Positions 12,812 through 27,100 of a stretch of 64,000 nucleotides of DNA are shown here, piece by piece. Each line of letters opens with the position of its first letter. Positions within the stretch are counted from its first letter, which is position 1. This stretch comes from Diploscapter coronatus (Eukaryota > Nematoda > Chromadorea > Rhabditida > Rhabditidae). The DNA lies in assembly GCA_964036155.1 (NCBI GenBank), contig OZ038422.1, positions 53,529,201-53,593,200 of the forward strand, written 5' to 3'. Both the position numbers and the translations under genes were made by a program. The notes beneath the pieces were generated by a model. That model ran no database searches. It was not told the origin of the DNA and was given only the letters and a program-made list of their open reading frames with translations.

Positions 12812-13040
12812 TTTTTAATTGTTAATTGCCGAACTGGCCAAATTTGATCTTAAAAATTTCCTCTCAACTAAAAAGTATATTGGTAAGGCTTTACTGGCTG
12901 ATATTTATCTTTACCTGTAAGTTGGGTAAAAGTGGATATCAGCCGGTAAAACCGATATCACCTTGCTTCCTAGGTTGAGAGGAAAATTTCAAGACTAAAT
13001 TTGACCAGTTTGCCGATTAACACTTCGAAACCTTCTCTTA
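12812..13040. repeat. Palindromic MITE-like element
   Basis: Two arms of about 110 bases run towards each other around a centre near TTTACCTGTAAGTTGGGTAA. The left arm carries CTGGCCAAATTTGATCTT and CTCTCAACTAAAAAG. The right arm carries their near reverse complements. It lies just upstream of the hexosaminidase start. The right half is repeated at 8927-9062. No transposase is encoded. Confidence 0.8.
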
Positions 13041-13314
13041 TCAGATGATCACTCTGAATAATTGGAAGAAATGAAGAGAAATTCTTGGAATAAGAATTCA
13101 TGATAAGTTTCTTTTCCTATTATATGCAAAATTTCTTCTTTCCATCTCTTTTTAAATTTATATAGACCATATTTTTAATCTGTCATTTAGTATGCTATTT
13201 GTTTTACTAAAAATTAATTTATTAATTACGCACAAAGTGCATAGTCAAATTTAAATACGTATCTGCATACAATTATTAAATTGCACATAATTATGAGATC
13301 TTCGCTATTAAAAT

Positions 13315-16300
13315 TTAAATATACCGATATTGTACTGTAAATTTAGATAAACTATACCGATTATAAGCAATTAAAGGACTGGGATTTTGAGCACTCGTAA
13401 TAATTTTGTTTAATGATTGTTTACAGCAATACACTGGATTTCGTGGTCGCGTTTCATTTTTAATCTTTAGCTCAATACCGTTAAAGAAGCATCTAAAGGT
13501 GATTCTAAAAATTGGTTCCATTAAAATTCTAACTTACCCAAATGCACATTGACTATTTGTAAAACTAGTAAGCTTTAGCTGGATTCTTCTGCCTGGAGGC
13601 GCCTAAAATTGTATCTTTCTAATAGTTTTTTCAAGCATTTTTTACAGTAATCCAACTTGTGCAATAAGTGTAATCCATTCTAACGACTTTATTCGACTCT
13701 CCCAGAGTTAACGTTGTTGTTTGCCAAGAAGGTGATGCTGATAACGTATAGCCGCAACCAGGAGGCTAAAAATGAAGATTTATCGAGCTTTTTTAAATTC
13801 ATTTCTCACCCTCATCGAACATGTCTGCCCTGAATACCCGCTCGGACACAGACATTGATTGCAACTTCGCGGGTTACGAATTCCTCCTGAAAATTAGAAA
13901 ATTTAAGGTTAAGATCAGCTTTTTATTTACTATTTCTAAGGAAGATTATGCGAAGTTAGGCAATACAGGAAATGTCTGAGAATAATTTTATGACTATCAC
14001 TTTTATCATTTTTAAAGATTTTATTTCGTTTTTTGCTTCTTCCCAAAAACGCACCGTAAATTTTTGTAGACTTTGATATGTTCGATACAAAGACCTACCA
14101 TGCGAGCAAGTAGGTCCATGGAAGCACATGCAGCTGTACATGAGATTGATGAGCTGAATGTCGTAGAAAGAGACTTGTTTGTTGCCGATTGTGAAGAGAT
14201 AGTCCTCGTCGAGGGGAATCATTGAAGGTTTGCCTTTTCGAGACGCAAATGCATCACTAAATTATCAATTTAGAAAAAAAGAGGCTTTGAAAGCTCCGTG
14301 ACTTACGCGCTATAATGCATGGACGAGCCCCACTAAATGAATGAATGATTAATTAGGTAACGTGTCACGAATAACTGTTTTACCTCATATGGAGTGAAAT
14401 ATGTGGCCTGACTGGATGTGTATTTGTTGAAATTGTAGTGTTGTTTCACCTAAATTTCCTCATTTTCCCAATTCAACGTCATGCAATTCTACCGGAATAT
14501 TGCTGAGATTCACATTTACGTACCAATCCCTGTCATAGCGAGATTGCATATGAAACACCCCGAGGGCGTGCATCATCTCGTGGACAACGGTCCCAATGCT
14601 GTCGCAGCCTTTCCCCAGAGACAGATCTTGGACTCCGCCAATCATTCCCACAGAACTGTAACACCCATTTCCTGCGATGAACTAGAATTTACGAATACTC
14701 GGATTTTTAGAAATACAAGAATATCATACTCGGATCCTATTTGGGGCTGTTGTGCTGTAGTGGAAACTGACGCATGTTCGCGATTGAATGTAGTTGATAC
14801 CGGCCATAATATGCTGCTTTTTCAGTGGAGCTAAAAGATTGCTTCGAATTCGTTGGAAATTTATGTCGAAAAGCTTCTTACTGATCGATGAGTCGAAATA
14901 ATAGTATACATTCTTATTGGTCCACCTCGGATAGAGCATCGTGACTTGTCTCTTTGATCGAGTTGAATTGTCGTCCTTCACGAGATCGGCGAATTGCTCG
15001 CTGCAACAAGGTTACAGAAGTTACTTTCGAAGTATTTTCGTAGATGACAGTTATTTATGTTTTCAAAGGTAGAAATCTCGAGAGCACATGATAATCATTT
15101 TCTGAAATAGAATCTTCACACAAAATGGTCCATACTCTGTCAAATTGATGTCTCCCTCCACCAATAGATCAGAAACTCCAGTCATTTCGTTGACTTCGAA
15201 TAAATCGCCAACTTCGTCGCCATCTGGCTTTTCAATGATAACTTCCTCGTAGACTCTGAAATCAGTTTCACAAGGGTACGTTTCACATTGCCGTCTCTCG
15301 ATTTGGCTGATTTTCTATCCATATGCCAAATCGAGGTCGCTGAGAACGATAAAGAGATCAAAAAGCGCGAACGGTGTCGGGTTCGGGAGATTCGAAAAAC
15401 CAAATTGTCTTTCGTTTGTTGATGACGAAAGTGGGAAATTAGCCAATTTTCGTTTCACTCATTTGAGTTTTAAAAAGCAGCTCGATGCTGTAAAGCGGGT
15501 TGAATTCGTTGAAGACATTTATCATTTCCCGATTTATAACGATTCACAGTAAAATTTTGTGAATTTTCTTCCGAACTATCCCTGTCATATTTTTAAAATT
15601 TTAAGATGTTCTTATCTTCGATTTACTATTAACCATTGACTCACTTGTGAATCTTTTCCTTCGTGTCGTAATCCTGCTTCGACATTCGGTGTTCTCCTCG
15701 ATATCCTCGTTTCTGCAATCGTTTCAGTCGTGCAGCCGCTCGTAGAGGGTTTATTCCATATTTCTGAAAATCATTTTCTATCGATCATCACGAGATAAAG
15801 CCTTCCTTTGAAGACGATGTGAGTTTTGTGTTACAAGACAGGAAATCAATTCGCCTCTTTGTCAGAAATAGTCTAGTTTCCCCATCTCTTCTTCAGCCAA
15901 TACTTTTCATCTTGGCAGCAGAACATATCTTCGGCTAATTCCGATGATTAATAATGGGATATTTTGAGAAATGGCATGGCCTTACGATTATTTGGCGTTT
16001 AGCCAAGTGTTCGCTAAAGAGATGTCGAAATTTCAAATTAGAAAAATAATGATGTCAGAGACACAAATTGGTCTTAGAAGAATATTCGAAACTTTAATTG
16101 ATATTCTCTTAGATTGGAATTGGATACCAAATTCAAAAGGTTCAATGCTTTACAAATCTTCAAACGACGAGCGATTTTCATTTACCCAATGCCTTTTTTA
16201 CAGAATGAAATTAGCACTGATGAAAAATGGCATTTCAAGATTTTAAAGGATTCTATTTCGTTGTAATTCATCCAAAATTCTTACTCTTCGATATTGCTCG

Positions 16301-16470
16301 CATTCCTCTTCGGTCATGTTTTTGGGATCGATCTTCTGCCATCTCCTCGTGGGTCCATTGACGTTGTTGAGCTTCTTTTTGACGGACTCGATCCTCTTCC
16401 AGCTTCGAGAATTGACCAACGCGAAAAGGGTAAGTAGAACGGTGAAAGTTAGCAATGACAAAAGATGCAT
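13315..16470 (-). CDS. Astacin-family zinc metalloprotease (NAS type) with EGF-like and CUB domains
   Basis: Secreted NAS-type protease that looks intact. Exons join in phase from a signal peptide at 16470 ([20 protein letters not shown]) through a long propeptide ([27 protein letters not shown]) to the basic cleavage site RSKR. The catalytic domain follows: [43 protein letters not shown], the full zinc motif [11 protein letters not shown], then SRYDRDWY and the Met-turn SSMHYS. An EGF-like segment (CSHGG...[15 protein letters not shown]) leads to a CUB domain running from [12 protein letters not shown] to the terminal FTVQYRYI, stop at 13315. Same orientation and architecture as the astacin at 3536-5956, with hexosaminidase between them. 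Several introns are very short (about 46 bases). Subfamily number is not assigned. Confidence 0.9.
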
Positions 16471-19400
16471 GCTGACTGGGCCTAACAGCTATGCGGAGGT
16501 GACAGATATGACAGATGAAATATATGAGAAGTCGACTTCAAAGGAGATCGCTGCTGCTGCTGTGGTGATTACAGATCCTCCCTGTCTGAACGCTGATTGT
16601 GAAAGAAAACGATGTTTTCCTTCCAAAATATGTGCTTTTTGATCAGATAAAATAGATAGAGGAACTGTTCTTTGGCTGAATGAACGATGAATAGATAACG
16701 CACCCTGATTTGAATCGGGCGAATGACTGAGAAGAGCACACCTCTGAGTTTGACATCCAAACTCTCACCTTTATACCCAAGCTACCCTTTGTTAGGTGAA
16801 AAGCACATTTCCAAAATATACATCACTTGGAACCTTTGGAAATAAGAATTGCGAAAAAGGAACGCTGATTGTGATAGCATCAATGAAAACGTGTGTCGCA
16901 TGTTTCTGTCTGAATAGACTTTATTTGAGATCGCACATTTTTATCGGTCGTAAAGACTTCGAAAATGCTTATTTGTTGTTGCAGATTTGTGTTCATCTAT
17001 AATTGGATTATCACGCAAATTTACAAATGCGTGACTAAAATTAGACGTTCGAAATTTTTTCTGCCAGTTAGCCAATAAGACTTTTTAAGAAGTGGATAAT
17101 ATCGATATGTGAAGGTGATGACACATGTGACAGACACACCCAGCGGAAGGAATGAAAGTGGGAAAGTCAATCGTTCGGAATCTGCTGCTGCTTTTGATGA
17201 TTACGTCGATAGCCTTTCCGTTTTCATCAAGGACAAGGACAAATATACACAAACAGCATATTGGACAGACGAATAGCTGCAAGAAATTGATTTATCCTGC
17301 TAATCTGGAAAGAATAGCTTTCAGAATGCGATTTTGATATTTGCTAAAACTTTCAACAAATTGTCAATTGCATGACGAGGATTCAAAATATGACACAAAA
17401 GTGTTCATCTGCCTTGTATCAATCTAAATTTGAATTTTCAAATTTTTGCATTCATTCTGTAACAAATATAGCAATACATTGATAGACATATGTCTTTACC
17501 GCATGAAGGGCTAAGAAAGATGATAATCTCAAAGAGAATTGATCACTCTTAGCTGATATGTTGACTTTTAATTTACTCTATGATAACATCCAAAAATAGT
17601 ATCTCAAAATTCCTCGTTAATTTGATCACGTTTCTATCACAAATGCATTTTTGCAAGGAAGTAAAGCTTGAGGACTTTAGTTGAATGATAACATTGATAA
17701 CATTATGCTATGTTGTGGAGAAATTTTCAACCTGGTTTAGCGTGAATGAAATTACATAACGTTTCTCAAAATAAAGCACTTTGAGAAGCCCTTTCGCATG
17801 GCAAGAATTCGTATAGTTTGAATTAAAGTTGTGTACGAATTTACGACAGTTGAAATAATTTGTTCCGCAATTAGAGGATTTTTATCTGGCTATTCTAGCA
17901 AACTTTGAAAACGACGAATTATCGCCTTCCAATTATGGAAGAGCAATTACATCATTTACCTCCTTTTCTCTTCGTCGTTGGTATCTCGGGGTTGAATAGA
18001 AATTGCGGGAATACCAATATTAGACCTTTATTTTACCGCAAAATTGTAAATGCTATGGTTTTTTCCCAGAAATAGTATCGTCTGCCAATTTCCCGTTTCG
18101 CAAATTTCGGCTACAAGATTTTTCGCTTATCAGCATTTACTTATTCATTCATTCCCGTACATGCCTGTGCTGATTCTTTATCCTTGGACTTTAGTATATT
18201 TCGTTGTAAACTACTAATCCTTCGAATTTTGTCGCATTTTGCCGCATTTCCGGTCATTTGCAGGATACCCAATGTTGGTTTAATTTTAACATTTTTCATG
18301 CGAGCTTATTCAAATTAAACAAATTCTATTTGTTAGACTTCAATCAAACTTTCCCTTCTGCGTCAAAATTCAGCGATTTTGCGTCAAATCTTCCGGTTTA
18401 TTGTGTAATCTTCATAACTAAACCGCAAATAAGCGAATTCTTATCTTCGTAATAATCCCGAAATATCGCGAAAAAGCTGATTTGGATTACACCCACTCAA
18501 TTTTCTTGCGAATTTTTTGGAAATTCAAGAAAATTCCTTTATAATTCATTGCTACGATTCGTTCTTTCGTAAATCAATTTTCAGTGTCTAAATTGGCTTT
18601 CAGAAAAAAAAATCAGCCGACAGAAATCCCTTATTAATGACATCATTCTTGCGTAGGATTGTGATGACTTTGAGAAGGAAAATGAACAACGACGCTAATA
18701 TGTTTATGTATTGCAAGAATAACCTTGCAGATAATTGAAAAAACTCACTATCAATTAAATTCTCTTTTACCCAGCTGGATTATGTGTAGAGCAATTCTCA
18801 CTTATCACCTATAGGATGAAAGGTCAATTTAGAAGTTCAATTTTGGGAACTTTACAAAGTTTTACGACCTCATAATAGTTTCGTTTGCCGTTTTTCACGT
18901 AAAATGACGATTGAATTGGGCCAAAATAAGGAACAAAATATCACGAACATTTCCAATGTGCATATTGGTGACGCGTGCGATGGAATATCTGCCTTCTAAA
19001 AATAACTTTCAGTCAGCAACCTTTCTAGCCTTAAATTGAATTGCTCGCTTTGTCGTGCTTATTAAATAATTTGTTTAAATGAGCATGAACGACAAGTTGC
19101 TTGCTGACTTATCACAATTTGTAAGTCGGAAGATGTTTGGTGCGACGCGATATCATTAGGCGGTCCATTCAAAGCGAAGAAATTTATTTTTATTAAATGT
19201 TTGACCAGCATTTTTATGAAATCCTCTTTTGGAAGATTATCTGAGCGTTTGATTCTTTTCAAATCATAACCTGAGAACCTGGACTGAATTCAAAGTCCTC
19301 GTTCGAAACTTGATATAAAAGACCAAGTTCCTAACTACCGAAAATTATACTATTCACACCTTTTCTTTTGACCGCAATAACGCAATTACCCTTTTGTTTC

Positions 19401-21122
19401 GTCTTTTCTCACTCCAGAATTCTTCAAGATGTTTTACTCGTTCATTTTGAAGTTCAAAGTATTGTTTTCAGACGGAATTTTGCATATTTTTGTCATTGAA
19501 AATTGAGCTGTCTGATTCTTTCTTTGAGCAATATTTAAATAATTTCCCTCACATTGAATTCAAAGGAAGTCGAAGCTGTCATTTATTCCTGCAAACCTCA
19601 TGAATTATTGACTCTACGCTTCATTACGTCCATAAGCTGTTCTATTTTCGCTGTTTATTGAAACGAAATTACGTAAAGTCTACGAGACTCATCCATAATT
19701 CAATCCAGCTCGATGATTCTTGTGATTTTTCGCCTACGTTAACTTCGGACGTCATCTATATTTTAAGCTCATCCTTGCACATCCTTTGATCATTTTCTGA
19801 CTCCTAAAACTAGATTTTCATTTAGTTTTACAGTAATAAATCTAATCTAACCTTTTTATTCCGACACGGTTCAACGCTCATTGCAATCATAACAAACTTT
19901 GATGTGATCCTGAAAATACAACGTGCATTTACAAATGTGATTTTATATTTCTTGCATCGAGAAATTATGCGCGAAATTTGGTTAAACATTTTTGAGGTGA
20001 AAGTTTGATTATTAAGGAAGTGAAAACTAAGTCTAACTTCCTTTTCTTCGAATTATATATACATTTTTTTAGATTAAAATTCCTAAAATCTGCTTAAATA
20101 CGATGTCGTAGTTCGTATTATCTTTGCTCGACATTTCACTACAATCTTGCTACTAAACTTTCGAATCATAAAAATTACTTCACTTTTACAGAATGCACTT
20201 TTGGCAACTTTTATTGCATTTGTATCATTATATCGGGCAGATGCTTCCTCAATAATTTACTTAATAACATTTACAATCGGCTTATCGTAATTTTTATTCA
20301 ACTTCATCTACGCACTAAACCAGTCTGTCAAACCTGTAGGCGGCGACACAAATCCGAATTCCATTTGACTAGTGTTGGACGAATTTAACTCTCAGCTGCT
20401 GCAAGACTTTAATGCAAATTTAGGCGATTAGAAGAGCATATGTAGAAAAAATTCGTAAAAATTAATAAATGAAACGAAGCGGGGAAGCCTGTAAGTGCGA
20501 ACTAAATCTGCAATTTGTGCTGCTTATTTTCGTTATTTTTATTAGCTTATTCAATAATTTCTATGTACTGTTTAAACTTTAGTACTCTGACAGAGTAGCA
20601 CTTTTGTGACAAAGGATAAATTCGTAGTGTGGGATTAGGCTTATTTCTTAACCGCCTCTAAATATCGGTGCTCACACATCCCTTAATTTTGTTTATCGGT
20701 ATCGATGATGGCGTTTCTTTGATGGTGATCCTTATTTTCTCCATTTATAAATAGCAACCAACATCTATTTTTATCCCAGTGTTTCATAATTGTCATGCTT
20801 TTGCCATAGAACAACGGAATAAAAACATAAATGAAATTCGAGAAGAAAAACACTAGTTTGGCTGGTCGTTTTGAGCTCAACGCTTTTCAACATTTCACAA
20901 CACCATTTGTGGTCTGTTTGAAGAACATCAAAGCTTTCAAACATCCATTCACTTTCGCATTTCTTCGACTTTAACGCTCTTTCACTAATCCTTCAATCAT
21001 TTTTTAATTTCCGAAATAAGATTTCACTTGCGGTTTTGAATTTTCACACTTCGCATTCATCTCTATTCTATAGATTAAGTTAACCAATTTTTATTCAGAT
21101 TTTTTGCAGGTAATAAAATATA
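16471..21122. other. Long gene-poor stretch
   Basis: AT-rich, with no exon chain I can support. The only frame with a protein-like feature is 17152-17337 on the plus strand, listed separately. Confidence 0.55.
17152..17337 (+). CDS. Possible small secreted peptide
   Basis: A 61-codon frame starts MKVGKSIVRNLLLLLMIT, which would serve as a signal peptide, followed by a basic tail ending LERIAFRMRF. A single Cys follows the signal. No SL-like acceptor or splice partner was found and codon use is not diagnostic, so chance is a real alternative. Confidence 0.2.
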   Translation: MKVGKSIVRNLLLLLMITSIAFPFSSRTRTNIHKQHIGQTNSCKKLIYPANLERIAFRMRF

Positions 21123-24100
21123 ATGCTGCTCAAAATGCTGGCCCACTTTATTGTATTCCTGATCAGCCTAGTCTCATATTCATATTGCCAGATGATCGAA
21201 GATTGTAAGTTTTTTTTTTTTTTTTTAATTTTTATATTTTACTTTATAAAAAATTATTTATTTTCAGATGAAGGTACATTTCGAATACCATTCTCTGATT
21301 TCGAACAACCTGTGCAAAGGCCTTCACTTTCATTGCAAGACGTTCTCATGAGTCGTTATCATCCAGTAAGTCAACAGCTTTCCTACATCGTGTTGATAGA
21401 ATCATTGAAGTTTATTCTTTTATGGAATGCCATGGGGGATTTATAGGAAATAACTTTTCTGTTACTATTTATTTACTGTTCTGTAATTGACCTTGCATAC
21501 ACGAAAGAGTAGAAATCTTTTCTTACCAGATGTATTAGATAGTTCAGTATTGAATATCGGAATCAGTATAGTGCGAATTTCGGTTTTAATAACCTTTTCG
21601 CGGTTTCGTTTTCCAAACCTACAAGATGTTTCACGGTTATAGTCTAAACCAAAGTTATTCTTACAATTAGCTTGTCTATCAAAAAAGTTTTAATTGTACG
21701 ATTTCTAGAATTCGCGTCCTTTATATCGACTGAAACGAACTGAAGACTATCCAGTAATAGAGGAGCCGGCCGTAAAGCGATCGAATATCAAGAAGCTCGT
21801 GATTATTTCCGCGAGGGGGTTCGGTCGGCGATAAGCATCACATTAGATTCTTCACATTTGCATTATGCAAGTTATCAGATAGTGATTATATCAAATTCCT
21901 CAAACCTTTTATGAAATTACAGCATTATCCTATTCCCTTTCACAAATCTAATCATAAATTCACTTGATTCGGTTTATCTCATGAAATGGCTAAAGGCAAG
22001 AAAATCTATGTAATTCGTGTAATTGCTAGGAAATTCAGCATTTGTTTTTTTCTTATCTAAATTTCCTTACTTATTGCCTTGGCTTACTTTACTTTATTAT
22101 CCGTTTTGCTATGTTCTAAAGTATTATTTTACTCTCTATTACGGATGCACAGTAGTGCAAATTATATACGATCTCATTTTGAAAAATATATGAAAGATCG
22201 AATGAAATGAATGTTTTGCAATGTACGAATTTGTTTATAAAAGTTATGAAAATAGTTTGTTGAAATATATCACATGTAACGTACGAATGAATTGAAATAT
22301 GTGACATCACAGACATGCGCAATTTTCAAAAGACGGCTGGACATAGACAATAAAAGTTAAGATTCACAACTAACCCCAATTTGACGGCTTCCTCACGCAC
22401 AATAAATGATATGAAATAAAGTGAAACGTATATTTTTAGAATTTTAAGATATGGATCGCATAATTATTCCAATGAAAAGTTTAATGAATATAACCTTCGG
22501 AAGGGTCAAGAATAAAGAATATTTATCCTATTTACTTTGATTTACTATTCTTCTCGATTACAATAATGCTTGATTGATTAAAACAAATAAAAAATTACTC
22601 AACCCGTATCTTTTTCAACCGAATATACTCTATTTATCGACATTTTATGACCACAAATGTCATACTCTTATGAGTCTCATATCGAATGTCTGCCGATTAC
22701 AAAAGTCTCATCGGTTCATTAGTTTCTGTCGGCTATCATCTTATATCCGCATTAGCAGTCTGCCCTTTCTGTCTTACAATTTGACAGTCACTCAGCTATC
22801 CCGTAAACTCGTCAACATGTCTCGTTTTTCATTTAGGGCCATGTCGCTTGTTTGACTTGGAGGCTAATGCCCCACGAAGGTCGTTTTCCCATGCATGTTG
22901 GCAGCCAAAAAGCGGAATTTTACTCAGCTTTCTTTGCAACTAATTAACGTATGTCTTCAAATATTCATAGATCACACACGTAGTTTTTAGCAAATGAAAA
23001 ATCGTTTTTAGGCTTTGATAGAAGAAAGCTATAATTTTCAAAAAATTCTCGATATACGATGACTATCAAAAATTCGGAAACACACGTGTTTTCGGACGGT
23101 CTAACCAACCTAATCTGGCTAGACTGTTTAATTTAGCAAGTATATCCGATTCAAATTTCGTCATGATTGAATTATGCTAATGAAGTAAGCCAAATATGAA
23201 TTGGGAAGTCTTACATGTTCAAACTTTTGCTCTGCTGTAGCTGAATTACTGTTTATAAAAATCTCACTTCCATTTACCCTTCGTAAGTATCGAACAACGA
23301 ATGATGCAATAAATTCCATACAAAGAATGAAATTCATGAAGACCCGTAAAATGATTAAGAACAAATCGATTTTCAATATTATGCAATGATATGACTATTC
23401 CATTGGCATTCCGATATGGTAATTTTTTCTTGTTGCAAATTCTCACCTGAATGATAATCGAGATGAGACATGATAAATGACGCAAAGACAGGTTGCATTA
23501 GAATAGGAAAAAATTGGCTAACAAATATGGAAGACACAAAGTTAAGAGAGTGCAAAGAAATGGAAAGGGAAAGGAAAAGGGAAAGGAAGAAAAAGGATGA
23601 GAGAATAGTGGGAATAGTATGCGAGGGAGAGTAGAGATGGAAAGGTTTTGGGTAATGCTGAGGTTCCTGTCATTAAGCTTAAAGAGAAGATATTTTCATG
23701 TCAGACTGTCACTCAAAGTGGACTTCGGCCATCTACTGTCTGTTCAGTCTTGCTGCTTAGTAATTTCTTTACTCATGGTATTGCCACGCTTTTGAGTATC
23801 TTTCATGTATCGCATCGTAAATCGCTTGAAACCAGGAGCTGGACAGGACTATCGGCCCTATTTCAGAATTTTTACAAATTCGCTTTTATGCTGGTTGAAA
23901 GATAAAATTTCAATGCAGTTTCATATTCAAACATTTCCTTTTTGTTGAATCTAAATAATTCTGTTGAAAAGTAACAAGCAATAAAATGCTAATGCATATT
24001 TTTAAATAATCAATCAAAAATATCGACTTTGTCGTTACTCTATTTACGATTACTTGCTGTTTATTGACAGATAATAATGTGTTTCTAATCAAATTAGATA

Positions 24101-27100
24101 TGATAAATCTGCCACAATCCTTAATCCTACTTACTAATTCAAGCGTCATTTTCGTCCATCTTCCAATTACGATTCAATTATCAGTTACGAGAATGCTTCT
24201 TCTTTTTTATCTCTTCTTCTCTGCAGTTTGATCTTCTTGCTATTTCTTGGATTTTCTTTTTCTTTGCTTTTGCATTTCCATCTTTATCCGATGGCTTGTC
24301 AGGATTTGCATTGTGAGTGTGTCGAGGGTATCCCTCTAACGATGGAAGATATCTGTGCAAAGCTGTCTGGGATATTTCTCGGATGCAGCAGGTGAAAGTG
24401 TGGCTATTGTCATTTGTCATATGGCTTGTGTGTGAATTAGGCGTAGGTCGATAGAATCTGTCGCGTAGGGCAGAAAAGGAGGCGTATAGGTCGGAAGAAC
24501 ACGGTTTCGGCATTTGTATGTCCTTTGCCAGGTCGAGTATTGTTGAAGAAAATTTCTTTCATCTGCGTTCGTTTTCTCTAAATTACCCTTCTATTTTAAA
24601 GCTGTATGAGTTCGAAAAGTTTCCAATTCCGCTTCTGAATTTTTCAATATAGAAAATCTGAAAATCCCAGATACGAATTTATCCACTTTCGAAAAAGTAC
24701 GACTGGCAACTTTCGGTGGATTTTTAGAGATTACTTTGTGGTCAGTCATATTTATGACAGCTTAGGTTCGGATATATTTCGCGTTCACTATTATAGTCAT
24801 TTTGCTAGAATATTTCCTTTCATGGCTTTATTCCATGACGTTTGCTGCCGTTTCTGACCATCACAAAATCGAAAGTTTCTTTCAAATTTTTGCATTGTTG
24901 AATCTATGCAAATGCAGACAATGTTTTTCGTCTTCAAGATAGGAAACTCCTTTGAATAGGTGCATTTGTTCTCATGTTCTCATCATCCTATCCATTTAGG
25001 AGATTAAACACTGTTTTCTAAATAATGACCATTGCACTTTAGTTAGGGATTTTAATTGAGCCATGAAAATCCACTAACTCTTGCCGAGATTTTACTTACC
25101 GAACGATATTTCGGCATTCTGGATTTGTCGCGACAACACGACATGAAAATGACGCGACGTATTTTTTTTTTTGCAAATATTACGCTGTGTTGTAAAGTAA
25201 ACTTAATGTGGCAGTATATCAGCATAAATATTTCATTACAATACGTCCGACGTCGCGACAAATCCAAGTTGCCGATATTTCTTATCGCGTAACCTTGCGT
25301 GAAAACGGAACTTCTGAACTTCAGATAATTCAAACGATGATGAGTAGGATATTGCATTATGAATTGTCTTCAGTGTTCATATTGTCTGTTCTTTCTCCGA
25401 TAGCTTTCGGATGTTTCCTCTGTCAGCAGAAGGTTGGAAATAATGAAAATCAATAAATCGGTTTCAGTTAAAGTGGGCGGCCAACATGATAAATCTCTTA
25501 TATCTGTCAAGCATTTGAAGCATTGAATGATAGATTTGAACTAAAAAATATTGGACCGTCTCTGAAAAGATTTTCGTAACATTCCTAAACTTTTTTTCGA
25601 GTCACATTCTAAAACGATCATCGAGAAATTTTCGGACTAATTTTGTGAAAAATTTGGAAAACTTTAAAAAAGTGAAGAACAAACCCCGAACAGGAAGGAA
25701 ATCACCATACTTTATGAGGTTTCAGCCATCTTGTACTCTCCCGTGCACGCCAGCAGCATCCCCTTCAGTCGGTAGTTATGCTATGCCACAACAAAATGTG
25801 GGTTAATTTTTTTTCCCTAAATTTTATCGCATTCAATTTATTGATGATTTACAGAGTTACGCAGTAGCTCAGCCCATACCACAACCATCTTATGCCAGTC
25901 CTCCGCATGTTTCATATCCTCAGATTGGTCCATCCTATCAGCCGCCTCCTCAATCGTCATTCCCGCCCATTTCTCCACCACAAATTCCGCAACTCCAGCA
26001 AGGCCCTCCAATTTCACCGATTTCACAACCGAAGCCATCCTATTCAGTCCCAGAGTAGGTCAGAGTCCTTTTTATTGAAAATGATTAGTCCAATTTAGAT
26101 TTTCACGACTGCCTATTCTTGGTCATACTCTGACTCAATATCAAACATTTCCAAGTCTTACTCTAAATCAGCCACAGATGCAAGCGCCATTCCTTGCGAA
26201 CTATCCAAAGTTGATGCAGCAAAATCTAGGAGCTCAACCACAGCAAGGACAACAACCCCAACTATTCCCCCAACCACAGATCCAACAGCAAGGGTCGGCT
26301 TTCAATTCGCAGCAGGCTCAACTGCCGAATACGCAGGCTTATTCTGAACGACCTCCTTCTTACTCTCAATCACCTCAACCTCAACAACAGGGTTACGTCA
26401 GCACAGCCCAACCAGCTCAGAACTACCAAGACTTGTCGCAAAATTCTAACGGTCAAGATGGTCAGAACTACCAAGAAGCAAATTTTGCCGAACCACAACC
26501 ACCATCCGGAGCAGCCCAAACATACGGTACTGGTCAACCTGTTCCACCCGTTTCGATCCCACCATCACCGACCTATCAAGAAAGCCCCCCGCCGATTCTC
26601 CCGGAGCCTCAATTAACTGACGATTCTGAAGGGCAGGTCGGAGTTTCTTCTCAATTGGAACTTCCTACTCCTGCACCTCCACCTCCACCTCCATATATTG
26701 CCCCACAAACTCTTGCACCAATTCCTCAGCCGACGGATCCATATCGAGAAACGTCGCGTCAATATTCTGAATCTCCACCTACAACACCAAAATATATTGA
26801 GATACCGCCTGTTTATATTGAACCAAAGCAATGCTACGAGAATAATCAAAGTAATTTGCTGATTTTTATATTTTCAAAATTGAAATTCAGCGTTCAAATG
26901 TTGCAACACCGAATTAGATGATTTCATTCAAAATGCAATCGACGACCCAAAATATCAGAACAGATGGAGGAAATGCAATTTGCAGAAAATGGCTAATGAT
27001 TTGGAGGTTTGTTTATCCCTGAAATTTTGCTCTTCAGAATTTACTTTTCTGTAGGACTTAGCCCAAGAGAGGTTTGGTCGATCATTCGAAGTCATTGTTG

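Noticed and set aside
23648..23905. 85-codon plus-strand frame in the long ground-like intron
   Set aside because: No phase-matched splice sites and no motif; composition resembles the surrounding intron.
26613..26849. Minus-strand frame with repeated RRW/RRF-like residues
   Set aside because: It is the shadow of the Pro/Gln-rich coding region of the ground-like protein on the opposite strand.
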